Of a stretch of 33,106 nt of DNA, positions 7,371 to 18,331 are shown piece by piece; positions within the stretch are counted from its first letter, which is position 1; each line of letters opens with the position of its first letter. Position numbers and translations under genes: made by a program. The DNA is from Candidatus Sysuimicrobiota bacterium CSP1-3 (GTDB taxonomy: Bacteria; Sysuimicrobiota; Sysuimicrobiia; Sysuimicrobiales; Humicultoraceae). The notes beneath the pieces were generated by a model, which saw only the letters and a list, made by a program, of their open reading frames with translations, ran no database searches and was not told where the DNA came from. The stretch lies in assembly GCA_001443485.1 (NCBI GenBank), contig LDXQ01000001.1, positions 1 through 33,106 of the forward strand, in the 5' to 3' direction.

Positions 7371-8594
7371 ATGGGCGCGAAGGACATCCAGGAGGCGGTG
7401 CAACGGCTGCAGCACTTGGAGCGCCTGGTCGATGCCTACGGCCACCTGCTGATCGCTGCCGAACTCGAGCGGGCGCTCCCGGCGTTGGTGCCGATCCTGG
7501 CAACCGGCGAAGTCACCGAGTCGGAGGCGGGCGGACTGCTCAAAGAGATCCTGCAACGGGGTCCCTCCGGACTGCTGGCGGAACTGGAGGAACTGGAACG
7601 GATCGGCCGGGCGGTCAAGGATCCGCAGATCTACGCCGCGCTCAATCGCGTGCGCGACATGTTCCTCTACGTGGCGCGCTACAATGCCGCGGCGCTGTTG
7701 CGCCGCCTGGAGCAGGGCGCCCAGGCCGGCCTCGCCGCGTCGCTGCAGAAGGAGGTCCAGGCGTTCATGCAGGGGGTGGCCCGGGTCGCCCCCATCAGCG
7801 CAACGGACCTGGATGAGGTCTTCGCCGACGAGGAGCTCCTGGGATCAGAGCAGCCCCCGGCGGAACGAGGCAACGGGTCGGACGGGCCGGGCGGCGCCAT
7901 GACAGAGCCCGTCGTCCGAACCGCAGAGCGCACTCCTCAGCGTGCGGAAGCGCTGGTTTCTCCGACTCAGGACCTCGGGGCACTCGACGACCCCCCTGCG
8001 GTCGAAGAGGCCGTCGACGAACCTCTCCGCGCGCCCTGGCTGCAGCATTCGGAGGAGCCCGCGGCCGAGTCGCAGGTCGCACAACTCGCGGGAGCCAACG
8101 GATCTGCGGACGTGCTGGCGGAGTCGATTGACTCGGTGCGGGACCGGATCGAGGTCTTCAACGACATGCTGCAGCGCTGGGCGGCGAGCGAACGCCTCAA
8201 TCCGGAGACCTCGCCGCTGGTGCGTCGGGGGCGCCTGACGCCCGATCGCTGCCGGGATCTCTACCGCGAACTGCTCACCGCAGGCGCCGTTTCGATCCTC
8301 GATCACCTCGCCAGCCTGAGCGAGGCGAACGGCGAAGCGGACGATCAGGCGCGCGCCCTGCGCGGTCGGATCGTCGACGGGGCCGTCGGGTCCATTCCCC
8401 GCTTGCTGGGCATCCTCTCGGCCGGTGAGCAGTTGGACACTGAGGTAGACGGCGTGCGGGGCGAGCAGGCGAGAGTCCTGGCGGACCTGGTGGACTACCT
8501 GTCCCGGGCGGCCGACCTCTACGCCGCCGGGTCGCCGCTGCGCGACCGGCTCCACTACCTGGCTCGGGAATTGCGCGCCGTCGCGGGCGACTGA
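7371..8594 (+). CDS. Hypothetical helical protein
   Basis: 407-aa ORF starting 2 nt after the PEGA/TPR gene stop. Helix-rich ends with an acidic low-complexity middle. No family recognised. Confidence 0.7.
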   Translation: MGAKDIQEAVQRLQHLERLVDAYGHLLIAAELERALPALVPILATGEVTESEAGGLLKEILQRGPSGLLAELEELERIGRAVKDPQIYAALNRVRDMFLYVARYNAAALLRRLEQGAQAGLAASLQKEVQAFMQGVARVAPISATDLDEVFADEELLGSEQPPAERGNGSDGPGGAMTEPVVRTAERTPQRAEALVSPTQDLGALDDPPAVEEAVDEPLRAPWLQHSEEPAAESQVAQLAGANGSADVLAESIDSVRDRIEVFNDMLQRWAASERLNPETSPLVRRGRLTPDRCRDLYRELLTAGAVSILDHLASLSEANGEADDQARALRGRIVDGAVGSIPRLLGILSAGEQLDTEVDGVRGEQARVLADLVDYLSRAADLYAAGSPLRDRLHYLARELRAVAGD

Positions 8595-8723
8595 GCCCAC
8601 GCGCTCAGTATCCGCGCGGGATCTCTCCGGCGCATCACGTTCGCTCCCACCGGACGTCCGTCTCCTCCCGCCCGTGAATCCTCCTGGTATACTGTGGCCA
8701 TTGTGCGGCGGGAGGTACGGGAA

Positions 8724-9671
8724 GTGCGCCGAGTCTTCGGTCTGGGAGATCTCCTCGTCCTGATCACGGTGGTCATGTGGGCCTCGTCCTTCACTGTGAT
8801 CAAGTCGGCCTATGATGAATTCACGCCCCTGGCGTTCGCGGCGGTGCGCTTTGCCGCGGCGTCGGCGGGGATGCTGCTCCTGCTGGCCCTGCTGCGGCGG
8901 CCGCTGGTGATCGCCCGGCGGGACGTGCTGCGTGCGGCGATCATCGGCGTCTTCCACGTCGGTTTCTACCAGATCTTCTTCAGCACCGGTCTGCGCTACA
9001 CCACGGCCAGCAACTCCGTGCTGATCATCGCCGTCTCCCCCGTGATCACCGCGTCCCTGGTCTGGCTCACCCGCGCCGAGCCGATCACCTGGCGGCAGGC
9101 CGTCGGCATCGCCCTGGCCCTGCTGGGCGTCTTCGTCCTGGTGGAGGCCGGCGGGTCGTTGAGCGCCGGGCACCTGAAGGGCGACGTGCTCACGCTGCTG
9201 GCCGCGGCCTCGTACGCCGTCACGCCCGTACTCGTGCTGCCGCTGCTGCGCCGCTACGCCACCGTGACCGTGATGACGATTGGGATGGTTTTCGGCACGC
9301 TGCTCCTTCTCGCGGTGGGCCTGCCCGAACTCCTCCGGCAGTCCTGGAATGTCTCAGCAACCGCCTGGGGGCAGTTGGCCTACGCCGCCTTTGGCGCGGG
9401 AACGCTGGGTTATCTGTTCTGGTACGAGGGCATCGGCCGGATCGGTCCGACCCGCGTCGCGGCCTACTCCTATCTCATCCCCGTCCTCGGCGTCGCCATC
9501 GCCGTGACGGTGCTGCACGAGGTTTTCACCGCGCTGCACTTGCTCGGGGCGGTCGTGGCGCTGATCGGGGTGGCGCTCACCCGCTGGCCGGCCCAGGCGC
9601 CGTCCGCGGAGGGGAGGGCCCCCGTCGGCCGGAGAATAGAGACGCCGCAGGCGGCGAAGGGAGGGAGTTAG
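8724..9671 (+). CDS. EamA/DMT-superfamily transporter
   Basis: Ten hydrophobic segments with the EamA pattern. ORF given from 8694, but GTG 8724 follows a GGGAGG ribosome-binding site, while 8694 abuts a TATACT -10-like element. Confidence 0.85.
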   Translation: MRRVFGLGDLLVLITVVMWASSFTVIKSAYDEFTPLAFAAVRFAAASAGMLLLLALLRRPLVIARRDVLRAAIIGVFHVGFYQIFFSTGLRYTTASNSVLIIAVSPVITASLVWLTRAEPITWRQAVGIALALLGVFVLVEAGGSLSAGHLKGDVLTLLAAASYAVTPVLVLPLLRRYATVTVMTIGMVFGTLLLLAVGLPELLRQSWNVSATAWGQLAYAAFGAGTLGYLFWYEGIGRIGPTRVAAYSYLIPVLGVAIAVTVLHEVFTALHLLGAVVALIGVALTRWPAQAPSAEGRAPVGRRIETPQAAKGGS

Positions 9672-9672
9672 C

Positions 9673-9903
9673 GTGGCGGTGACCGCGGTCGTGCTGCTGA
9701 AACTCGAGCCGGGCAAGGCCCGCCAGGCCATCCAGCGCATCGGCCGGGTGGTGGGGGTGCGGGAGGCTCACGTGATCACCGGCCCCTGGGACGGTATCTG
9801 CATGGCCGAGGCCCGGGACCTGTCCGCGCTGGGCAGCCTGGTTATCTCGAAGATCCAGCGCGTGGACGGGGTGGAAGATACGCTCACGTGTTTGGTCGTT
9901 TAG
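9673..9903 (+). CDS. Lrp/AsnC ligand-binding (RAM) domain protein, stand-alone
   Basis: VTAVVLLKLEPGKARQAIQRIGRVVGVREAHVITGPWDGICMAEARDLSALGSLVISKIQRVDGVEDTLTCLVV. Confidence 0.8.
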   Translation: MAVTAVVLLKLEPGKARQAIQRIGRVVGVREAHVITGPWDGICMAEARDLSALGSLVISKIQRVDGVEDTLTCLVV

Positions 9904-9909
9904 GAGGCG

Positions 9910-9937
9910 TTGACAAGGGGGTACCCGGCGATATAAT
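9910..9937 (+). promoter_or_regulatory. Strong sigma70-type promoter for the 23S-5S unit
   Basis: TTGACA (9910-9915), 16-bp spacer, TATAAT (9932-9937). Confidence 0.85.
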
Positions 9938-10013
9938 AGGTTTTGGCACTTAAGGAGGGATTGAGTGTACCAGAGCGGTTAACAACTACATACGGTACTT
10001 CGGATGAGCGTCC

Positions 10014-10040
10014 GAGGGGATGAGCTCACCCCCTCTTTTT
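10014..10040 (+). terminator. Intrinsic-terminator-like hairpin in the 23S leader (possible attenuator or end of a short leader RNA)
   Basis: GAGGGG-A-TGAGCTCA-CCCCCTC stem followed by TTTTT. Confidence 0.5.
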
Positions 10041-10364
10041 GTGCCTGCACGATCCGGCGGCGGTGGCCACCGGAGCCCGACGGACGCGGTCGGGTCCAGA
10101 ACCTTGACAACTGCATAGGGAAGACATCCAACAGCGTTCCGAAAGGAAGCAGGCTCTGTAGAGCTGCTCCTAAGGCGGGATCTCAAGCTACTAAGGGCGC
10201 ACGGTGGATGCCTTGGCGTCAGGGGCCGAGGAAGGACGCTGTCGGCGGCGATAGGACCGGGGAGGTGCCTAACAACCTTCGATCCGGTTGTCTCCGAATG
10301 GGGGAACCCGGCGCGGGTCATACCGCGTCATCCCGCGCTGAATCCATAGGTGCGGGAAGGTCAG

Positions 10365-10397
<33 letters not shown>

Positions 10398-10722
10398 AAA
10401 GAAATCAACCGAGATTCCCGGAGTAGTGGCGAGCGAAACGGGAGGAGCCCAAACTCGCGGTGCGTGATAGCCCGCAGGCGTTGCACCGCGGGGGTTGTGG
10501 GGCGTCGCTGGGCCGGACTGCGGTCCGGCCGGGAAGTCATCAATCCCTGCTCTAGCCGATATGTCCTGGAACGGCATGCCATAGACGGTGAGAGCCCGGT
10601 AGGCGAAAGGGCGGGGACTTCCTGGGCGACGTTCCCGATTACCACGGGGCACGTGGAATCCCGTGGGAAGCTGGGGGGACCACCCTCCAAGGCTAAATAC
10701 CCCTGACGACCGATAGCGCACG

Positions 10723-10753
<31 letters not shown>

Positions 10754-11396
10754 GGGAGGGGAGTGAAACAGAACCTGAAACCGTGTGCCTACAGACAGTC
10801 GGAGGGCTATGCCGATCCCTTCGGGGATCGGAATGCCTGACGGCGTGCCTATTGAAGAATGAGCCGGTGAGTTGCGCTGCGTGGCGAGCTGAAGGGAGAG
10901 AATCCCGAAGGCGGAGGGAAACCGAGTCTGAATAGGGCTCCGCTCCCGGATGGGAGGGCGGCCGCAAGGCCGTCAGTCGCGTAGTGCAGACCCGAAACCG
11001 GGTGAGCTACCCATGGCCAGGGTGAAGCGCGGTTAATCCCGCGTGGAGGCCCGAACCCACTGGTGTTGCAATACCAGGGGATGAGCTGTGGGTAGGGGTG
11101 AAATGCCAATCGAACCCGGAGATAGCTGGTTCTCCCCGAAATGCATTGAGGTGCAGCCCCGACGGAGCCGCCTGGAGGTAGAGCACTGGATGGGCTAGGG
11201 CGGGAGGACCCGTACCGAACCCAACCAAACTCCGAATGCCGGGTGGGTGCTCGTCGGGAGTGAGACGGTGGGGGATAAGCTTCATCGTCGAGAGGGAAAC
11301 AGCCCAGACCGCCAGCTAAGGTCCCAGAATGATGGCTAAGTGGGAAAGGAAGTGGCACCGCTAAAACAGCCAGGAGGTTGGCTCAGAAGCAGCCAT

Positions 11397-11430
<34 letters not shown>

Positions 11431-12021
11431 CGATGCTGCGCCGAAGATCCAACGGGGCTCAAGCCATCTACCGAAGCTGCGGGTCTAGTCGCCCTCGGGC
11501 GACTGGGCGGTAGGGGAGCGTTCCGCGATAGGTTGAAGGCAGACCGGAAGGACTGCTGGACGAAGCGGAAGTGCGAATGCCGGCATGAGTAGCGAAAAGG
11601 CAGGTGAGAATCCTGCCCGCCGTAAGGCCAAGGATTCTTACGCAAGGTTCGTCCTCGTAAGGTTAGGCGGGACCTAAGGCGAGGCCGACAGGCGTAGCCG
11701 ATGGACAGCCGGTCGACATTCCGGCCCCGCTCTGGATCCGTTACGAGCCACGGGGGGACGCAGGAGGGTAGGCCTACCGGGTGCTGGACGTCCCGGGCTA
11801 AGCGCGTAGGCGGAGGCTCTAGGCAAATCCGGAGCCTCATTCAACGCCGAGACGCGAATGCGAGCTCAAGGGCAACCGCGAGCGAAGTGGCCGAGCCCAC
11901 GCTGCCAAGAAAAGCCTCGTGGTCAGGATTCCGGGCGCCCGTACCGCAAACCGACACAGGTGGCCGGGCACTTAACGTGCCAAGGCGCGCGAGAGAACCC
12001 TCGTCAAGGAACTCGGCAAAA

Positions 12022-12052
<31 letters not shown>

Positions 12053-12232
12053 CCGTAGGGTGACCGCGTACAGCGGAAGCCCGAAGAGGTCGCAGAGAAT
12101 AGGCTCAGCCGACTGTTTAACAAAAACACAGGTCTCTGCTAAGCCGCAAGGCGACGTATAGGGGCTGACGCCTGCCCAGTGCCGGAAGGTAAAGGAGAGG
12201 GGTTAGTCCGGGTTCGCCCGGGCGAAGCCTCA

Positions 12233-12586
<354 letters not shown>

Positions 12587-12593
12587 AGCGAAG

Positions 12594-12633
<40 letters not shown>

Positions 12634-12885
12634 CGAGCTGAGCGCTGTCTCGAGGAGAGACTCGGCGAAGTTGTGCAGCCCGTGAAGACACGGGTATCCC
12701 GCGGCTGGACGGAAAGACCCCGTGGAGCTTTACTGTAGCTTGCTATTGGATGTGGTCTTGTCGTGTAGAGGATAGGTGGGAGGCGGAGAAGCCGGGGCGC
12801 CAGCTTCGGTGGAGCCAACCTTGGAATACCACCCTCGGTAAGATTACGTCCTAACCGGAGCCCTTATCGGGCTTCGGGACAGTGG

Positions 12886-12937
<52 letters not shown>

Positions 12938-13078
12938 CCAAAGGTCCCCTCAGCACGGTTGGAAACCGTGCGGCGAGCGCAAGGGCATAAGGGGGCTTGA
13001 CTGTGAGGCCTACAAGCCGAGCAGAGGCGAAAGCCGGGCCTAGTGATCCTACGGCGGCAAGTGGAAGCGCCGTGGCTT

Positions 13079-13112
<34 letters not shown>

Positions 13113-13187
13113 ATAGGGCCCAATAGTCCACATAGACGGCCCTGTTTGGCACCTCGATGTCGGCTCATCTCATCCTGGGGCTGTAGT

Positions 13188-13221
<34 letters not shown>

Positions 13222-13258
13222 AGGTACGTGAGCTGGGTTCAGAACGTCGTGAGACAGT

Positions 13259-13994
13259 AAGTGACCGCTGCTGTCTATAAATCTGGCTAAATGCTGGGAA
13301 GCCTGGAGAATCCCACGCTACCTCCTGAAAACGTCGGCACCGTGCCGATGACTGTCAGGGGTAACAACGCGATGGGCGCAGGTGATCAGCAGGGAAGGCC
13401 AGATGAGCAGATCGGACACTACATCGCGGGGTTCGTCGACGGAGAAGGTAGTTTCCACGTGGCGGTGCAGCGTAATCCGACCACGCGGTTGAAATGGCAG
13501 GTGATTCCGGAATTCCACATCTCGCAGAACGACGGCAATCAGCATGTGCTGGCGCTAATCCGAGACGTTCTGGGATGTGGGTACATCAAACCGAATCACC
13601 CAGGCAGTCTCCGCGACAGAACCTGCGTGCTGGTAGTGAGGAACCACGCCGACCTAGTTGAGAAGGTGGTGCCGTTCTTCAGGCGGTTTCAGCTCCGTAC
13701 GACGAAGCGGGCCGATTTTGATCGGTTCGTCGAGGTCCTCGGACTGATCGCCGAAGACAAGCACCGCGACCCAGTTGGGCTGAAGCAAATCCTGACTGTG
13801 GCCTTCTCAATGAACCAGGGCGGAGCGAGGCGACGGAAGTCGCTGGAAACGATCTTGGCTCATCTGGAACCCTCAGAGACTATACGCCAGACGCCCGAAA
13901 GGGCGAAGATATAGTCCGAGCTTCCGGGCGACCGGAAGAGGCAGGCAGAAATGACCTGCCCCCTCTTCGAATGCGGGGAGGAGTAACAACACTG
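13259..13994 (+). other. Group I intron 2 in 23S (about E. coli 2604), with homing endonuclease ORF
   Basis: Interrupts GAGACAGT|TCGGTCCC. P1 AGACAGU (13252-13258) with GCTGTCT (13270-13276). P10 GACCG (13263-13267) with exon CGGTC (13996-14000). P7 CAGAGACTATACG...GAAGATATAGTCC. Terminal G at 13994. Confidence 0.92.
13372..13914 (+). CDS. LAGLIDADG homing endonuclease (single motif) within intron 2
   Basis: [22 protein letters not shown]...[32 protein letters not shown] extends from 13291; ATG 13372 follows the conserved intron core. Confidence 0.9.
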   Translation: MGAGDQQGRPDEQIGHYIAGFVDGEGSFHVAVQRNPTTRLKWQVIPEFHISQNDGNQHVLALIRDVLGCGYIKPNHPGSLRDRTCVLVVRNHADLVEKVVPFFRRFQLRTTKRADFDRFVEVLGLIAEDKHRDPVGLKQILTVAFSMNQGGARRRKSLETILAHLEPSETIRQTPERAKI

Positions 13995-14126
13995 TCGGTC
14001 CCTATCCACCGCGGGCGCAGGAGACTTGAGGGGAGCTGCTCCTAGTACGAGAGGACCGGAGTGGACGGACCTCTGGTGTACCGGTTGTCCTGCCAAGGGC
14101 ACGTGCCGGGTAGCCATGTCCGGACG

Positions 14127-14159
<33 letters not shown>

Positions 14160-14505
14160 CACCCCAAGACGAGGTCTCCCACCGGGTAACCGGGTAAGTC
14201 CCCTGGGAGATGACCAGGTTGATAGGCCGGCGGTGTAAGCGCGGTCAACGCGTTGAGCCTACCGGTACTAATCGGACGAGGGCTTGAGCCCCCTTAGGGG
14301 CAGCTCTACGGAGCCTGAAGAACCTGTTGGCAATGTGTCCGGGATCCTGAGGGTGACGTGATCGCAACGCCAGTCGTGCGTGAGTCCGCCCCTCGGGTCT
14401 TGGGCAGTAGGCTCTCGGATGTTGGGTGTCGCGCATCGCGCCCGAACCCTCGCCTTACCTGCCCGCGGTACCCAACGTTCCGAGCTGTGTCTTCCCTGTG
14501 CAGAT

Positions 14506-14623
<118 letters not shown>

Positions 14624-14672
14624 GTTGTTCTTTTCGCAGGACCCTCGCGGTCCGCTTCGGAAGATACCTGGC

Positions 14673-15878
14673 GTGACAGATCCGCCTGAGGCGCCCCGCG
14701 GCCAGGCCCCGCCCGATCGGGCCGCCGCCGAGTCCAGTTACCGCCGGGGGCAGGAGTCCTTCAACCGGCGGAGCCGGGAGAGCAACGAAGCGGCCATCCT
14801 CTGCTTCCGCCAGGCGATTGAGCAGGATCCAACCTACGCCCCCGCCTACGCGGCGCTGGCTGCGGCCTACTGCGAGGCGATGATCCGGTACGGGCATCCC
14901 CGTTCCCTCGTGGATGCGGCCATCGGACTGACCGAGAAGAGCGTGGAGCTGGATCCGGGGCTGCTCGCGGGCTACGACGCGCTCGCGTTTGCCCACTTCG
15001 CCAGGGGCGACCTGCGGAAGTCCCTAGAAGCCCAGTACAAGGTCCACGTCCTCGACGCCGCCTACCCCGACGCCATTGCCAATATCGCCTACTTACATCT
15101 GGATCTCGGCGAACTTGACCTGGCCGTGGAATGGAACCGTCGGGCGCTGGCGGTGCAGTCGCCGGCGGTGGAGTCGCCGGCACGACGTGGGCTGGCGTAC
15201 GTGTGCCGGAATTTCGGGCGGTTGGACCTCATGTTCGAAGAGGACGCGGAGGCCGAGGCGTGGCTGCGGAAGGCCGTGACACTGCAGCCGGATTTCTCCA
15301 GCGCCCGTGTGCTCCTGGTGTACGTCTATTACCGGCGCGGCAGCGGCGCGCGAACGGAGACGGAGGCGCGCGCGCTGCTGGAAGCGAGCCCCGACGACCC
15401 GGAGACCCTGAACTATGCGGCAGACGTGGCCCTGCTCCGCGGGAACCTCGCCGAGGCGCGGCGGCTGTTTGAACACGCCATCGCCCTGGGTCCCGACTCG
15501 CGTAACTTCTATCGGGCGCGACGGGCGAAGACCGGCCTGGGATTCGTCCTGTGGCAGCAGGGAGATCCGGCCGCCGCCCAATCCCTGTTGGACGAGCGCA
15601 TCGCCATTCGCTCGAAGGAGGATGAAGAAGGATTGAACGCCTGGGGGCCGGCCTACGAACTGGCCGCCATCCATGCCGTGCTAGGGCGGCGGCCCGAGGC
15701 GCTCACCTGGCTCCGTCGCGCCGTCGAGCGGGGGTGGCGCGAGGCCCACCTGGCCGAGATTGACGTCATGCTGCAGACTCTCTCCGGCGATCCGGAGTAT
15801 GAGCGAATCCTGCGGGACGTCCGGCGGCAGGTCGCTCAGATGAAGGTCCGCGCCGGGAGGATCGGGTTGCCCCAGTAG
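14673..15878 (+). CDS. TPR-repeat protein
   Basis: Repeated TPR pattern (EAAILCFRQAIEQDPTYAPAYAALAAAY..., EARRLFEHAIALGPDSRNFY...). GTG start inferred. Confidence 0.75.
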   Translation: MTDPPEAPRGQAPPDRAAAESSYRRGQESFNRRSRESNEAAILCFRQAIEQDPTYAPAYAALAAAYCEAMIRYGHPRSLVDAAIGLTEKSVELDPGLLAGYDALAFAHFARGDLRKSLEAQYKVHVLDAAYPDAIANIAYLHLDLGELDLAVEWNRRALAVQSPAVESPARRGLAYVCRNFGRLDLMFEEDAEAEAWLRKAVTLQPDFSSARVLLVYVYYRRGSGARTETEARALLEASPDDPETLNYAADVALLRGNLAEARRLFEHAIALGPDSRNFYRARRAKTGLGFVLWQQGDPAAAQSLLDERIAIRSKEDEEGLNAWGPAYELAAIHAVLGRRPEALTWLRRAVERGWREAHLAEIDVMLQTLSGDPEYERILRDVRRQVAQMKVRAGRIGLPQ

Positions 15879-15947
15879 CTCCCCGGGCACCTCGCCACCC
15901 AGGGCTTCAGCGTTCGTGCCCGACCGCGTACAATTGAAGTGACCCCG

Positions 15948-17096
15948 ATGGCATTGCCGCGTGTGCTCATCCTCGGTGCCGGATTCGGCGGCTTGGCCGC
16001 GGCGACGACGCTGCGTCAGGCGGTCGGCGACCGTGTGGACCTGCTGGTGGTGGACGCCGTCCCCGCCTTCATGATGGGTCTGCGCAAACTCTGGCTGTTG
16101 GACGGCCGGGGAACGCGGGCCGAAGGGACGCGCGACCGCCGGACGCTCCCGGCGCGGGCCATTCCCTACCGGCAGGGCAAGGTAGACGCGATCGACCTGG
16201 CCGGGCGCTGGGTCGCCGTTGACGGCGACCGACTTCCCTACGATTATCTGGTCGTCGCGCTGGGCGCCGAACCGCGGCTCGACCTCATCCCCGGCGGGGT
16301 CGCCGGCGCATACAACCTCTACTCGCCGGACGAGGCCGAGGCGCTGGGCCGCAGGCTTTCGGACTTCGACCGCGGCCGGATCCTCATCGCCATCGCCGGC
16401 CTGCCCTACAAGTGCCCGCCCGCCCCGTATGAAGCCGCGTTCATCATCGAGGCCATGCTGCGGCGCGCGGGGCGCCGCTCCTCCGTTGAGATCGAGGTCA
16501 TCACTCCCCAGCCGATGTCGCTCCCGGTGGCCGGACCGGAGGTGTGTGCGCAGGTGGAAGGGACGATGGCCGCGCGGCGGATCCGCTTCCGGTCGAAGAC
16601 GCAGGTCCAACGGGTCGAAGCGACGCGCGCGCTGATGGCCGACGGCAGCGCGGTGGCCGCCGATCTGGTGATCGTCGTCCCGCCGCACCGTCCGCCCGCG
16701 GTGGTCAAGGTGAGCGGGCTCACCGCCGGCGGCGAATGGGTGCGTCCCGATCCGGCGACCCTGGCCACAGCGGCGGAGCGCGTCTTCGCCGTCGGCGACG
16801 TCACCGAGATTCCTCTCCCCACAGGTCAGATGCTGCCCAAAGCCGGTGTCTTCGCGGAGCATCAGGGTGAAGTGGTCGCGCAGAACCTGGCGGACTTGCT
16901 GGCGGGGCGAGCGCCCGCGGCGCGCTTCGATGGCGTGGGGTACTGTTTCATCGAGCTGGGCGATGGACAGGCCTCAATGGTGGATGGGAGATTCCTCGCC
17001 GACCCGCCGGACGTGCGCGTCGTGGACCCCGCACCGGAGCACCTGGCCGCCAAAGAGGCCTTCGAGCGAGAGCACCTACAGCGCTGGTTCGGCTAG
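15948..17096 (+). CDS. NAD(P)/FAD-dependent oxidoreductase (sulfide:quinone reductase / NDH-2-like)
   Basis: RVLILGAGFGGLAAATTLRQAVGDRVDLLVVDAVPAFMMG...YDYLVVALGAEPRLD...RVFAVGDVTEIPLPTGQMLPKAGVFAEHQGEVVAQNL. Confidence 0.88.
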   Translation: MALPRVLILGAGFGGLAAATTLRQAVGDRVDLLVVDAVPAFMMGLRKLWLLDGRGTRAEGTRDRRTLPARAIPYRQGKVDAIDLAGRWVAVDGDRLPYDYLVVALGAEPRLDLIPGGVAGAYNLYSPDEAEALGRRLSDFDRGRILIAIAGLPYKCPPAPYEAAFIIEAMLRRAGRRSSVEIEVITPQPMSLPVAGPEVCAQVEGTMAARRIRFRSKTQVQRVEATRALMADGSAVAADLVIVVPPHRPPAVVKVSGLTAGGEWVRPDPATLATAAERVFAVGDVTEIPLPTGQMLPKAGVFAEHQGEVVAQNLADLLAGRAPAARFDGVGYCFIELGDGQASMVDGRFLADPPDVRVVDPAPEHLAAKEAFEREHLQRWFG

Positions 17097-18229
17097 GGTG
17101 AAGTCCCCTGGCGCAGCGCCGTGCGGATCAACACCGTGGCGCCGGCCGCGATCGGCAGTGTGATCACGAAGGGCCAGGCCAGCCCGTAATCGGCGACGAT
17201 CCCGCCGATCACCGGACCGACGAAGAAGCCCACGTCGGCCGCGGCGTTGTGCGCTCCCATCGCCACCACCGATTGCGCCGGCGTCGTCACCGCGGCCAGA
17301 CGCGCGGAGAGCGCCGCCGGCACCACCGCCCCGACGATCCCGATGAGCCCGTTCAGCGCCAGCAGCCCGGCGAACGTGTGTGCCAGCGGGATGGCGGCCA
17401 TGGCGGCGGCGCGCGCCAGGTAGATGGGGGCCAGCCTCGCCAGCGCGGGGCGTTCCTCCAGCAGGCGGCCCGCGGGCAGCTGCGCCGCCGTGAACGTGGC
17501 CGATCCGGCGGCGAAGAGCAGGCCGATCTGTGACGCCGAGAGCCCCTGCGTCGTCGCATAGAGAGGAAGGAAGGTACTGAACAGTCCGTAGATGGTCGTG
17601 TGCAGGGCGTTCAGGATCCAGACCGAGACGACCTCGCGCCGCCGCCGCAGCGCCCGCAGCGCCGCACCCAGGGATACGGGGGCATCGCGCCGCGCGCTGA
17701 TCGTCCCTCCCAGGGCCAGCGGGACCAGCGCAAGTCCTGCTGACAGGACCAGCGGCGCCCGCAAGTTAACCGCGTCGGCGATCCACCCGCCGATCCACGG
17801 CCCGGCCAGCAACCCAACGCCGAAGTAGAGCCAGAATGTGGCGAAGGCCCGCCCGTGCCGACCGGGGGGTGTCGCGTCGGCGACTTCCGCAAAGAGCACC
17901 GGCCAGAGCAGCCCGCGGAAGGCGCCAAAGAGGAGCCGGGAAAGATACCATTCCGGCCGCGTCGCGGCGAACGCAAACCACAGCTGCGCGGCCGCCCCGC
18001 CGAGCGATCCCAGCAGGATTGTCCCCCGTCGGCCGAGGCGCCGGCTGACGGTCATCGCCCCCAGTTCGGTGGCGATAATGGAAAGGGACATGATCCCGAC
18101 GAGCAGTCCCACCTCCACCGGAGGGAGGCCGCGCTCCTGGAGATAGAGCGGCAGCACCGGCTGGGCCACCATGATGGTCAGGATCATGGTGGCGGCGGTC
18201 AGGCTGAGGAGGTGGATGCGCGGGGGCAC
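17093..18229 (-). CDS. MFS transporter
   Basis: Multiple TM segments: TMILTIMVAQPVLPLYLQERGLPPVEVGLLVGIMSLSIIATELGAMTVSRRLGRRGTILLG. Confidence 0.88.
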   Translation of the reverse strand: MPPRIHLLSLTAATMILTIMVAQPVLPLYLQERGLPPVEVGLLVGIMSLSIIATELGAMTVSRRLGRRGTILLGSLGGAAAQLWFAFAATRPEWYLSRLLFGAFRGLLWPVLFAEVADATPPGRHGRAFATFWLYFGVGLLAGPWIGGWIADAVNLRAPLVLSAGLALVPLALGGTISARRDAPVSLGAALRALRRRREVVSVWILNALHTTIYGLFSTFLPLYATTQGLSASQIGLLFAAGSATFTAAQLPAGRLLEERPALARLAPIYLARAAAMAAIPLAHTFAGLLALNGLIGIVGAVVPAALSARLAAVTTPAQSVVAMGAHNAAADVGFFVGPVIGGIVADYGLAWPFVITLPIAAGATVLIRTALRQGTSP

Positions 18230-18331
18230 GGCGATGAGTGTATCACGCCCCGCGTGATGGGGCGGGTGCGCCGGTGGGCAGGGCCGGGACCAGCGGGCTT
18301 CGCGCAGGGATTCCGGCCGCGGCGGACCCGG

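Noticed and set aside
7845-9173. Long minus-strand ORF (442 aa), and similar long antisense ORFs such as 1568-2740 and 3347-4306
   Set aside because: Antisense shadows of well-supported plus-strand genes in high-GC DNA; low-complexity Arg/Gly/Pro-rich translations with no family signature.
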